A program made the translations under genes and the position numbers. This document shows positions 26,101-34,092 of a stretch of DNA of 64,000 bases, one piece after another. The stretch is taken from contig CM076846.1 of assembly GCA_039519185.1 (NCBI GenBank), positions 182,265,068 through 182,329,067 of the forward strand, in the 5' to 3' direction. The stretch's first letter is position 1. Each line of letters begins with the position of its first letter. Origin of the DNA: Astragalus membranaceus (Eukaryota > Streptophyta > Magnoliopsida > Fabales > Fabaceae). The notes beneath the pieces are model-generated. The model was not told the origin of the DNA, ran no database searches, and saw only the letters and a program-made list of their open reading frames with translations.

Positions 26101-29100
26101 TAATAAAGCCAATTACCGTCAGAATCATCTTAACTCTTGCTCTAACTCACAAGTGGTCTATTAAACAAATAGACATTAACAATGCATTCTTGAATGGTTT
26201 TCTTGAGGAAGAGGTGTACATGTCTCAACCACAAGGATTTGAGATTGGTGACAAGTCCTTGGTATGCAAATTGCATAAGGCTCTTTATGGCCTCAAACAA
26301 GCACCTAGGGCTTGGTATGAACGCCTCACTAAAACTCTAATTAGTTTTGGCTTTGTTGCTAGCAAATGTGATTTCTCACTATTGGTTTATGCTCACAATG
26401 GTTGCTGCATATATACTCTTGTCTATGTTGATGATATCATCATCACTGGCTCATCTCCTACTGCTGTGCAATCTGTTATTGATAGGCTTACTACTGTATT
26501 TGCTCTCAAACAGTTTGAGGCTCTTGATTATTTTCTTGGTATTGAGGTGAAAGCTACTTCTAATGGTTGTCTCCTTCTTACTCAAACAAAGTACCTCAAA
26601 GAAATACTATCTAGAGCTGGCATGGACAATGCAAAAGGAATATCTACACCACTTCCTGCAAAGCTTAAACTCTCAAAACATGGTGCTGATTATATGGCTG
26701 ATCCATTCCTCTATCGCTCTATAGTTGGAGCACTTCAATATGCTACCATTACTCGGCCTAAAATTGGCTATGCTGTCAACAAAGCTTGCCAATTTCTGTC
26801 ACAGCCACTTGACACTCATTGGGTTGCTGTCAAGAGAATTCTGAGGTATCTAAAGGGGTCATTAGATCTTGGTCTTGTTCTACGCCCTGCTGCTGCCTCT
26901 GTTCCCTTCTCTCTGCAGGCCTATTGTGATGCAGATTGGGCAAGTGATATTGATGATAGAAGGTCTACAAGTGGTGCTTGCATCTATCTTGGGCCTAACC
27001 TAATATCATGGTGGTCTAAGAAACAAACACTTGTTGCTAAATCTAGTGCTGAGGCAGAATACAGGAGTCTTGCGCTTGCTGCCTCAGAACTTTTATGGGT
27101 TCAATCTTGCTACATGAGCTGAAAGTGCCTCACTCTACACCTGTTATCTTCTGTGATAACCAGAGTACTGTTGCAATGAGTCATAATCCTGTCTTGCACT
27201 CTAGAACTAAACATATGGAGCTGGACTTGTTCTTTGTAAGGGAGAAGGTTCTCAGCAAAAGTCTAATTGTTTGCCATGTCCCAGCAGAGGCTCAGATTGC
27301 AGACATTCTTACAAAACCCCTAGCAAAAGCGGCTTTCTGCAGTCTACGTGACAAGCTCAATGTTTCAAGCTTTGTTCAGCTCTCCACTTGATCTTGTGGG
27401 GGAGTAATAGATAAGTAGAATATTAATAGTAGATATGAAAGGTTGGCAGAATAATGAATAGATAAAACTTGAAAGGTTGGCAGAATAATGAATAGATAAA
27501 ACTTGAAAGGTTGGCACTTATTTCATAGGATATGAAAGGCCAACATCTCTTGTATAAATAGAGCCTTGTTCTCACTTCTAAAATAATGAAAAACAGAATA
27601 TAAGTTCTCTGAATTAGACTTAGTTAGAAGTCTCTAAATCTATCAATTGGAAGCTAATAATATTCAGGGTGGAAGATAAGAACAATGTAAGCACCAAATG
27701 CCTCCAATCAAAATAATTTTGCAGCTAACAACACAGTTTTCTTGCTGAAGCCTGAAAGTAAGCCAACATGCACAATATCAATACCAAATAAAAATGAGTT
27801 ACCTCCTGAGAATCTGAAACAGCAGGACTTTCGTCAGATTTTTTTGCAACATCAGAAGTTTTATGATGATCAGGGTTAGTCTGGATATGGGTTTTCCTCT
27901 CATTGGCACCAAATCCATTAGTCTGGTTTTCTCTAAAGAGTTGTGAAGTTGTTTCACGGGCAAATCTAGTAACGAGAGAGAACTTCTCTAAAACTTGAAT
28001 AGACAGGTCCCGAGTAGGATCATGACCTTTATGTCTTGGTCTCCCATGGAATTGAGGAACACCGACACTTCCATTATTGACATCACTATCACCACTCACT
28101 CGGTTTTCATCAAAAACGGACTCGTCAGTTGACAAATTTGAAGGTCCACATGCAAGAGGAACAGCCCTGGGCAGTTCCAAGGAAGACAATGTCCTCTGAA
28201 ATTCAACCGAACAATAGAAAATTTAGCAGGCCAAATAAATGACATAACATTCAATTACAAAAATCAAGTGAGACTATATCAGAGGCTTAAGGAAATTCCA
28301 GATGTAAGCATTTCCCTTCTTCTCCTTATCTCTCTTTCTTGCTAGAGGAACAAGTTATTTGACATTTGGAATATTAAAATAGAAAAGGGAAAAGTCACTC
28401 ATGATGTTGTATCACTAGTGAGGTAAAACTTCCTGGTTTTTTTAAAAATATCTTTCTACATATATGTCGTTGATATTGCTAAAATTCAAAAGATAAACTG
28501 GACCATTGATCCTGCTGCTAAAATTAAACAAACTTCACTTGAGTTTTACTCGGCACACACCTGCAGTGTACTCTGATAATCATTTACAAGGAATACATTT
28601 GCATCCTCAGCAGATCTGAAATGCAGCACAACAAGAAAGAATAGAGATATTTACGTGCATGGACATTTGATACACTAATTAAAACTATTAATGATAGTTT
28701 CTAGGGAAAAGCTAAGAATTGATTTTTCTTTCTTCATTTTGCATATTCAATCTCTTAGATAAGTGCTTTTGTGTATAAAAACGTGAAAGGGCACATTTTT
28801 AAGCTCCCCAGTCAACCAGTACACAATACAACATACAAAATGAGTTCATATAATAATTAGAGACAGAGGCATTGAGAACTTATCAAATAATCAACATGAG
28901 TTCTGGTGTAGGATAAACTGGTAAAACAAGAACAAATTACCAATGAAATGAATAGAAACACTATTTTTACAAACGCAAATGTTAATGGAAAACTTTTCTT
29001 GATATCATAACTCTAACGTGCCAATACAAGCATCTCAAAAAGAAACAAAAGAAAAATACAGAATTTACAAAAACAACAAAACTGTTGGGAGAAGCTTTTT

Positions 29101-32100
29101 TTTTTTGACAAAACTGTTGGGAGAAGCTTGACGACACTGATGGGTACCAGAATTCATCTCCATTCAAACAGAAAATTCATGATGAAAATTAAGGGCTGAA
29201 TATGAAGAAATCAAACCCTAATTTCAGAATTACCATAGAAGAAGATAACAGAAAACTGTAGGCAATTTGAGAGTGCCTATGCTCTCCCAAGTCCCAACTG
29301 ATTCCCAAAATAATTCTAGCCTAACTTCCCTGTTTTTTTCCTTCCCCCTTTATACTACTCAGTATCTCTCACATACTCTTTTCCTCCAAAATTGCCAACT
29401 CAGCAGTTGGTTACAGCAGAATATTTTCCCTTCCCTCTCTAAGCAACGATTCTATACATCACATTCACACTATTCCTCCCATACATTTATGGGTCTTTTT
29501 CGTAGAACTTACAGCATATTTCATGCCAATATTAGCAAATGAGATTAACACCGTGTTTGGAAGACAAGAAAACTAGAGGAACAATACACGGGAGGATAGA
29601 AAGTTTTTTGATAAGCGTGCTTCCACTATTTTCATGTATTTATTCCATTGTTATAGTTCTCTCCTGAACTCTTCAGCAAGCATAGCTTTTAATGACTATA
29701 TAACATAATACGAGTCAGAAATGGGAAACAAATAGCTCCTTTTTGAATGTGGCTCAGTCCCATAACTGTCCCACGAGCTTTCTTAATTCCTAGAATCCTA
29801 GGTATATTTCAAATTTTACAACATGTTATCAATATCTTGGTTTGTATTAAAGAAATTTAGAAATAAAGGTAATGAATTCAGAATTTAACCTCATAAGAAG
29901 AACATGTTGCTTTATCGTAGCAAGGAATTCTTTGACTCCTCCACTATAGAAGTATAGTGGGGGATGAGCAAGTCCTGCAAAAGGATTTTATTCACATGAG
30001 ATTGAACTGAAGAAAACAGAATATCAGGTATAGACAGAGTCAAATATCTGCCTTAAATATAAATTGTAGTAAAACAAACACAAACATCTAATTCACCAAA
30101 TCAATATTACCTCAAATAATTTAAAAGGGTGAAGATTGTCCAAACCTTATAAGGACTAATTTGCTTATACCTCTAGTCAATGTCAGATCTCAACACATCC
30201 TCACACCTAGAACTGGACATCTACAGCGTGGCCAAATGCCGGTAGCCTAGTAATAGATCTAGAATAGGCGTATACCATTTAAGAGTTTGGACTGAGCCCA
30301 ACTCAACTCCAAAAACTAACTCAAAGGGCGAGAGGATTGCCGAAACTTCATATGTTATGAGGATTAATTTGGTTATATCTCTTATCAATGTGGGATCTCA
30401 ATTCTCAACACTCAAACACTACAGACAGCTATATTTAGCAGGGATTAAATCACGAATGAGCTATAACAGACTTTCGAAGAGAAAGCATATATCCAGCAAT
30501 TAAATGCAGCAGCAGTGATATATGTTCTCAGCAAAGAAATAAGAAAACAGGACAAAATTTGTTATTGATATAAATGGGTTGTACTCACTCCGTACTCAAC
30601 TATAAACATAAAAAAGAATGTCTTAGTTTGGTAGACTCGAATATAAACAAATGTCAACTAATCTACCCAAATTTTGAAGTTATTCTTCCAAAAATACCCT
30701 TAAATTGATTTATTCATGTTGTGAGGAGAGAACCATCATCCTTAGGGGTAGCTTAGTAAATGTATTTCCTTTTTTACATGAAATCAACAAAAATTAAATA
30801 CACTTAACTACTGTCCTTAATAATAGCAAAAGTAGGTATTTTTGCTTATAATTGAGTCGAAAAGGAGTGCGAATCAAGGGCTAGAAACAAGTGTTGTGCT
30901 GGGCATTTGAGAAATTTGGTGAAAATTGGTTGATATATGTATATATATATGTATGTATATATATATATTATTTATTAATGCGGGAAGCACAGATGTAAAA
31001 GAATAGCCAAAAACACCCGAGTGGTTTTGATATGCGACAAAGCACGTCAACTTCTCAAAAACCTTTTTTATATGCATTGAACAGAGAAAAAGCATAAAAA
31101 AACAAATAATTTTCTCAAATCTATTATCTAAAATGAACTATAATGTCATTTTCTAATATTCATTATAATATAACACCAATTCTTCTATACATTTAAGATA
31201 TATTGTTGTACTATATATTACAGGTATTTGCAGTACCCTTTTCCTATATTTCTTAAAGTTACTCTATCCTTGTATCCATGCATCGCAGTAAATCACATGC
31301 AGATGCTAATACGATGAATTAACTGCCACCTACTACAAGAAACCCTTTTCCATTTATAAAATTTTTCTGAGCTTTATACTGGTTAATGAGCCAATACCTT
31401 CTCATTCTCAGTATGCTCCGCACCCAAGAACGAAAGTTCATGGTCTAGCTTTTCCTACATCAGGCAGGTATGCTTATCCCAGGTTCCATTCAGACTTTTG
31501 TTGGGGTTATAATAATATATGTTATAAGTCATTTTCAGCTAATTTCAATATGCTAATAAGCTCCTTGGAATTGTTTTGAGCAAGTGCTTAATCAAATTAT
31601 TTACACAAATGCGCCATAAATCCGAGGGAACTGCAGCCTGGCACATTAATTCCTTTTACCAACAAAGAGCATAACATGAAAGAAATTTCAACTACCTACC
31701 ATAAAGAAAGAATACATTAATCCATCCAAGATAGTATTTCACTATTTATTATAATATCAGTCATCAGACACACAACAATAATAACAGAAGTTATCTGGTC
31801 AATACAATGGAGAAGAACAATACAGCAAAAAAAATGAAGGAAACAACACAATAAATATAAAATCAATCAGATTCATCAAAAGAAATTCACCTGATGAAAG
31901 AACAACAATGATATATGGCCACCCAAGAGGAGGACTATGCCTCCGGATGGACCTGATTTCAGTGAAGGGCACCTCCTTAATGGTGTAAAGGTTTATGTCT
32001 AAACAAAAAAGGCACAACCTTCAGCATTTATACCAAGATGCACAAAGCAGTAAAGTCATCCAATCTACTTGCAAACTACCTTTATCAGACAGCCTATCAT

Positions 32101-32642
32101 CTGAGCTATGCCCTTTGTAAGGTATCCAAGTCTACAACAACAAAAAAAACGACATTTGCGTAAACAACAAATCACACCCAACCAAAAAGTAACAAAACAA
32201 ACAACGGACTATGATTACCAGAAACAAAGAAGCCCCTTGCTTAATTAACTTCAGTCTTCCTCTGATTGCAAACTGGGCCGGATGAATAGTAACGTTGTCT
32301 TTGAAAAATACAATTTCAGCATCGTCACTGGACGAAGAGCTCTGTTTAGCACTGTCGCTATGCAGCATCACGCTAGCAGATCCCTAACCCCAATCAATTA
32401 AAAAAACAATGAAAAAATCGCAAACACAGTTAAATTTGTGAATTAGCGAGATAAAGAACAGTGCAAAATTGGAGTATTAAATTGAATCACAAATCTCGAA
32501 ACCCTAATTGAGATGCAATATGACCGGATGAACCAAAAGGTCACCAGAGATTGTGAAGTGAAAAAGGCGATACACTTACTTGTTGCTGCGACGCAGCGTA
32601 ATCAGAGTCGTCTGATAAATCGTGAATGTCTGAGTCCAGCAT
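14103..32642 (-). CDS. RabGAP/TBC domain protein (TBC1D15/GYP7-like), 15 exons, 652 aa
   Basis: It accelerates GTP hydrolysis on a Rab GTPase in membrane traffic; the Rab partner is unknown. Exons, all GT-AG: 32642-32580, 32383-32219, 32131-32080, 31998-31891, 29974-29890, 28615-28561, 28195-27803, 20343-20284, 17888-17790, 17667-17557, 16897-16826, 16724-16608, 15602-15453, 15114-15014, 14430-14103. They sum to 1959 nt in one frame, ending in TAG. The N-terminal part (about 45-160) resembles the SGSM/TBC1D15 Rab-binding domain. The TBC domain runs about 350-600. Catalytic motifs are intact: IEKDVVR gives the arginine finger (Arg423, across the exon 11/12 junction) and YCQ the glutamine finger (458-460). 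The start ATG opens exon 1 and is followed by the acidic Ser-rich start usual in plant orthologues. Intron 7 is 7.5 kb because of a Copia insertion. Exon ends are by eye, not from transcripts. Confidence 0.93.
14431..15013 (-). other. Intron 14 of the RabGAP gene
   Basis: A 583-bp AT-rich intron with GTAAG-like donor and CAG acceptor contexts on the minus strand. No recognisable repeat or ORF of interest was seen. Confidence 0.6.
15748..16072. repeat. 165-bp tandem duplication in intron 12
   Basis: Two copies start at CTTGGTTC (15748 and 15913) and end near CATGTTGAAGA (15908 and 16070). They differ by scattered substitutions and short gaps. Confidence 0.8.
16273..16440 (+). mobile_element. 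Au-SINE copy, decayed
   Basis: The stretch starts GGGGAGCCTTGGAACAACGG (A-box side) and continues with GCTGCCATGTGATTAAGAGG. Its right half carries CTGGGCCTCGCCATGGCAGG and ends in GCCCTTTCTT. This order matches the plant Au-SINE: a tRNA-derived head, then a GC-rich middle and a short T-rich end. The B-box region near 16322-16330 is deleted, so the copy cannot be transcribed by pol III. It lies in intron 12, antisense to the gene. Confidence 0.7.
18231..20012. mobile_element. MITE with long terminal inverted repeats, split by a solo LTR
   Basis: The left end TACTAAAGAATTCCTTAGTA plus ACAATTACTAAAT (18231-18263) is mirrored at 19976-20010. Without the solo LTR (18405-19928) the element is only about 260 bp. 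It also contains the inner repeated motif CCAATGGTTAGTACATACTA (18289 and 18363). It lies in intron 8 of the RabGAP gene. The superfamily is not assigned. Confidence 0.6.
18405..19928 (+). mobile_element. Solo LTR, 1524 bp, with 5-bp target-site duplication
   Basis: It starts TGATATGTCC and ends GCGGCTTATCA. It is flanked by TGTGG on both sides (18400-18404 and 19929-19933). A plus-strand TATA box (TATAAATAG near 18991) precedes a T/C-rich leader. There is no internal region, primer site or second LTR, so this is a solo LTR left by recombination. It interrupts the MITE in intron 8. Confidence 0.8.
21003..21244. repeat. Intron 7 segment duplicated at 62132-62373
   Basis: A 242-bp stretch from CAGCTAATAAAAATAATAC to CCTTACAAGTTAC recurs in the same orientation about 41 kb away, with roughly ten substitutions. 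It carries no coding sequence. It may be part of an unrecognised dispersed repeat or a small segmental duplication. Confidence 0.85.
21816..22105. mobile_element. Stowaway-like MITE, 290 bp
   Basis: Terminal inverted repeats CTCCCTCCAAT and CCAGGGGGAG are flanked by TA on each side, as expected for Tc1/mariner-derived Stowaway elements. The inverted subterminal TTGCTTATAT motif occurs at both ends. It lies in intron 7. Confidence 0.75.
22218..22396. mobile_element. Small MITE with imperfect terminal inverted repeats
   Basis: TTAATTCATGTACACAATAG at the left is mirrored by TATGTGTACATAAATTAA at the right, with a few mismatches. It is about 180 bp and non-coding, in intron 7. Confidence 0.5.
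22611..22872 (+). repeat. 5' LTR of the intronic Copia element
   Basis: The first 241 bp match the 3' LTR. The last 21 bp (22852-22872) repeat the LTR tail AAGTCTCTAAATCTATCA before the primer site. TATA box TATAAATA at 22759. Two or three copies of a unit with AAACTTGAAAGGTTGGCA lie upstream of it. Confidence 0.85.
22915..24162 (+). CDS. Copia gag (capsid/nucleocapsid), frameshifted at its end
   Basis: The gag part forms the particle and binds RNA. The likely start is Met at 23014 (residue 34 of the open frame), because the sequence from there resembles the usual Copia gag start. A UBN2-type gag region spans about residues 45-240. An Arg/Gly-rich patch (about 290-312) precedes one CCHC zinc knuckle of pattern CX2CX4HX4C near residue 314. 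A frameshift around 24100 separates it from protease; the terminal residues from there to the stop at 24162 are out of frame. The true reading continues in the next frame. Confidence 0.85.
   Translation: MADVPDRLAGDIATGRRITASSSFLSSFLLLSSMASSSTNQPSLKPFKSFQYQVSEKLTGDNLPLWLQQVEPVLRAHKLHRFCVSPEVPTRYLTDADRLAEIENPAYVEWELQDQLLLAWLQSSLSPSILAKVIGCRYTFQLWDKIHQHSHAKTKAQARQLRAELHNTKKGERSITEFFARLKTITDALLSIGETISLQEQYDVVLQGLPAEYESITTLLSTKSEWFEFEELEALLLAHESRIAKQTDVATAVASLNLSQAISKSESQPKSTDDIAVTTDTIPQAQFTASRGNFRGGRGGRFGRGGRGRGRSNVQCQVCSRFGHDASVCYHRYTPQFVAPAMVPNFGNPYQYVRPGYVPPAANATVWQYPGVAAAAPPTAHATMWPQQAVVPQQALFSTYGSSSICCSSCSNIYR
24100..24454 (+). pseudogene. Copia protease region, out of frame with gag and pol
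   Basis: The segment continues the polyprotein in another frame and contains DTAASHHMSG where active Copia proteases have D-[ST]-G-A followed by HH. The catalytic Asp is kept, but the Gly is Ala. A second frameshift near 24438 links to integrase. The segment is inactive as it stands. Confidence 0.75.
24440..27122 (+). CDS. Copia pol: integrase, reverse transcriptase, RNase H (truncated by frameshift)
   Basis: In order: a GAG-pre-integrase zinc region (HNRLGHP then CVACCMGKH); the integrase core with its DDE residues (CDLWGP, QSDWGGE, NGVIERK); a Pro/Thr/Ser-rich linker; reverse transcriptase with KARLVAKGF, DINNAFLNG and catalytic YVDD; and RNase H with CDADWAS and SSAEAEYRSLA. A frameshift near 27105 ends the frame at 27122. 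All catalytic motifs survive, so the damage looks recent. The order integrase then RT identifies Ty1/Copia. Confidence 0.93.
27105..27391 (+). pseudogene. C-terminal RNase H tail of Copia pol in a shifted frame
   Basis: The tail contains FCDNQSTVAMSHNPVLHSRT and the terminal ADILTKPL block that normally closes Copia polyproteins. It follows the pol frame after a one-base-type shift near 27105. Confidence 0.85.
27405..27645 (+). repeat. 3' LTR of the intronic Copia element
   Basis: 241 bp, starting TAATAGATAAG directly after the purine tract and ending ATCTATCA before the ATTGG duplication. It lacks the 21-bp tail duplication of the 5' LTR. Confidence 0.9.
28616..29889 (-). other. Intron 5 of the RabGAP gene
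   Basis: The intron contains a short tandem duplication (ACAAAACTGTTGGGAGAAGC twice near 29079-29130). It also has a minus-strand LTR-like stretch (29200-29560) with a TATA-type GTATAAAGG upstream of CTCTCAAATTGCC. The latter could be an old retrotransposon fragment. No exon was recognised. Confidence 0.4.
30128..30415. repeat. Pair of diverged dispersed-repeat copies in intron 4
   Basis: Two copies of a unit of about 85 bp share the order GATTG-CC, AAAC, GGATTAATTT/GGACTAATTT, ATATCTC/ATACCTC and CAATGT(C/G)(A/G)GATCTCAA (near 30135-30205 and 30335-30405). A related stretch in reverse orientation occurs near 48500. They are probably remnants of a transposable element. Confidence 0.5.
30591..30867. 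mobile_element. Stowaway-like MITE in intron 4
   Basis: The left end CACTCCGTACTCAACTATAA is mirrored by TTATAATTGAGTCGAAAAGG plus AGTG at the right. The size (about 277 bp) and AT-rich centre fit a Stowaway-like MITE. The target duplication is not clear. Confidence 0.6.
30931..30972. repeat. AT microsatellite
   Basis: Alternating TA/TG run (TATATGTATATATATATGTA and onward) in intron 4. Confidence 0.85.
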
Positions 32643-33095
32643 CGGCGATTACTCAGAAAACTGAAAACAAACACTGAGAACTAGAGAAAGAAAGATAGGT
32701 TTCTTCTAGGCGAAGGAAAATCTGAGTTGCGGGAAATAAACAAAAAGGGGGAAGGGAAGGAAGTGAAGTATGTGTTGTTTGTTTGTCTTCTATTATTATC
32801 TTCTATAATAATAACGCGGCTACGGAATTCTTTTCGTGGAATGTACACCGCTGGATGATTACGGACGCCGAAATAAACAGCTGAGATCGCTGCATTTATT
32901 TTACCAATTTGATACTTCTTCGTCTTCGTCCTACACCTGTACAAGTAAGAAACTTCCACCGCCAGCGCCAAGTAAGAAACTTCCTTTACAAGCCGAAAAC
33001 AATGTAATGGAAGTTTCTTCCCACCGCCGGCGCCAAGTAAGAAACTTCTATTACATTGTTTTAGTTTATGATAAGGTCTCACTATCAGAGAACCG
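32643..33095 (-). promoter_or_regulatory. 5' UTR and proximal promoter region of the RabGAP gene
   Basis: This is the only unique-looking DNA between the start codon and the first upstream transposon. No clear TATA box was seen at a fitting distance; AG-rich leader sequence is near 32680-32770. The promoter therefore seems confined to about 450 bp before repeat DNA starts. Confidence 0.5.
32998..33060. repeat. 22-bp inverted repeat (hairpin) upstream of the RabGAP gene
   Basis: Arms 32998-33019 and 33039-33060 are complementary with one mismatch around a 19-bp GC-rich loop (CCCACCGCCGGCGCCAAGT). The arm element AAGTAAGAAACTTC occurs two more times at 32943-32985. Confidence 0.75.
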
Positions 33096-34092
33096 AGTAA
33101 ACTCCTAAAAAAATATGTAATAAGAGAAAAGAGAAACTTTATGTTGTTATTTCATTGATATCCTTTCATGTTACAAGTATCCTACTGCTTATATAGCGGT
33201 AGGATTGATTACAAGGGTACAAGGAGAATGACAACTAACTCCTAATAGCATTTCCTAACAAACATAACTAACACCTCTAACCAACATAACTAACTCCTCT
33301 AACCACGTGCTGAGTTGGCGGCGTCATCACAACTAGAACAACGTGCTGCCTAACAATGGAGAAACTCACGGACTTCATCATCCTTATAACTGTTTTCCAT
33401 GGAGTAACGTTCAAACATTTGAGAAACTCCGTAATTGCCATAAAGAACGCCACAAGAAACTGGTTGGACAAAACCAAAGAACGAGTAGGAAGAGACATTC
33501 TCTGTGACTTCACCCGAAGGCGGAGATCGCTCGTGAGAAGGCAAATAAAGATCCATCGAATTTGGAACTGGTGGTAGATCCGTCGTAGCCTGTTGGTCGT
33601 CAACATAGGTAGCAATAGCGAAACTGTCAGCAATGGAAGGTGATGTGGCAGAGTGTAATGCTTCTGAATCTTGCTCTTGTTCCTCATCTAACGTCGGACA
33701 AATCTGTTGCCATTCAGGCTTGTTGGTTCTTGAATTAGGATTGGTTGGGACGAAGGAATCCAAAGCAAAATCAGTGGCCGAATGCGAAGCAAATTCCAAA
33801 TCGGAAACCAAAATCGGTGTTGAAGGAAGCGAATAATCGAGCCCATGGATAGAGGGAAAACGAATCTCAAGGCGTTTCGAAACAGCCTCTAACTGATTGG
33901 AAATGATGACGAGTAGGCGTTCGATCTCATCGAGACGGTCAGGGGCAAGTTCGTCAACATGACCCGGTGGTAGAAGAGGGCGTGAAGAACTCATGGTAGG
34001 GAACTAAGTACTAGAAGTAAACTCCTAAACAAATATGCAAGAAGACAAGAGAGAAACTTTATGTTGTTATTTCATTGATATCCTTTCATGTT
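33096..34092 (-). mobile_element. Small LTR element carrying one ORF, split by the Ogre-like insertion
   Basis: A shared block (AGTAAACTCCTA, then AGAGAAACTTTATGTTGTTA, ending TATCCTTTCATGTT) occurs at 33096-33172 and 34016-34092, bracketing the ORF. The lower copy continues through a minus-strand TATA (CTATATAAGCAG near 33190) to about 33300. The upper copy is cut at 34092 by the Ogre-like LTR. On the minus strand the LTR appears to end GGAGTTTACT, a non-canonical end. LTR boundaries and family are uncertain. Confidence 0.55.
33350..33994 (-). CDS. Hypothetical 214-aa protein of the small LTR element
   Basis: I do not recognise this protein. It begins MSSSRPLLPPG about 20 bp after the putative LTR end. 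It has a predicted short coiled-coil (about residues 18-44, DRLDEIERLLVIISNQLEAV), then a Ser/Thr/Pro-rich acidic region with the DEEQEQD patch. No zinc knuckle, protease or RT motif is present. It may be a degenerate gag-like protein or an unrelated sequence carried by a non-autonomous element. Confidence 0.45.
   Translation of the reverse strand: MSSSRPLLPPGHVDELAPDRLDEIERLLVIISNQLEAVSKRLEIRFPSIHGLDYSLPSTPILVSDLEFASHSATDFALDSFVPTNPNSRTNKPEWQQICPTLDEEQEQDSEALHSATSPSIADSFAIATYVDDQQATTDLPPVPNSMDLYLPSHERSPPSGEVTENVSSYSFFGFVQPVSCGVLYGNYGVSQMFERYSMENSYKDDEVREFLHC

Larger units (their letters stand above)
22611..27645 (+). mobile_element. Copia LTR retrotransposon in RabGAP intron 7
   Basis: The element is 5035 bp, flanked by ATTGG on both sides (22606-22610 and 27646-27650). 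LTRs start TAATAGATAAG and end ATCTATCA, so the left dinucleotide is TA rather than TG in both. The order is LTR, primer site TGGTATCAG (22873), gag, protease, integrase, RT, RNase H, purine tract (TGTGGGGGAG), LTR, which is the Copia order. LTRs differ at about four positions plus a 21-bp duplication, indicating a fairly recent insertion. Three frameshifts break the polyprotein. It runs antisense to the host gene. Confidence 0.95.
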
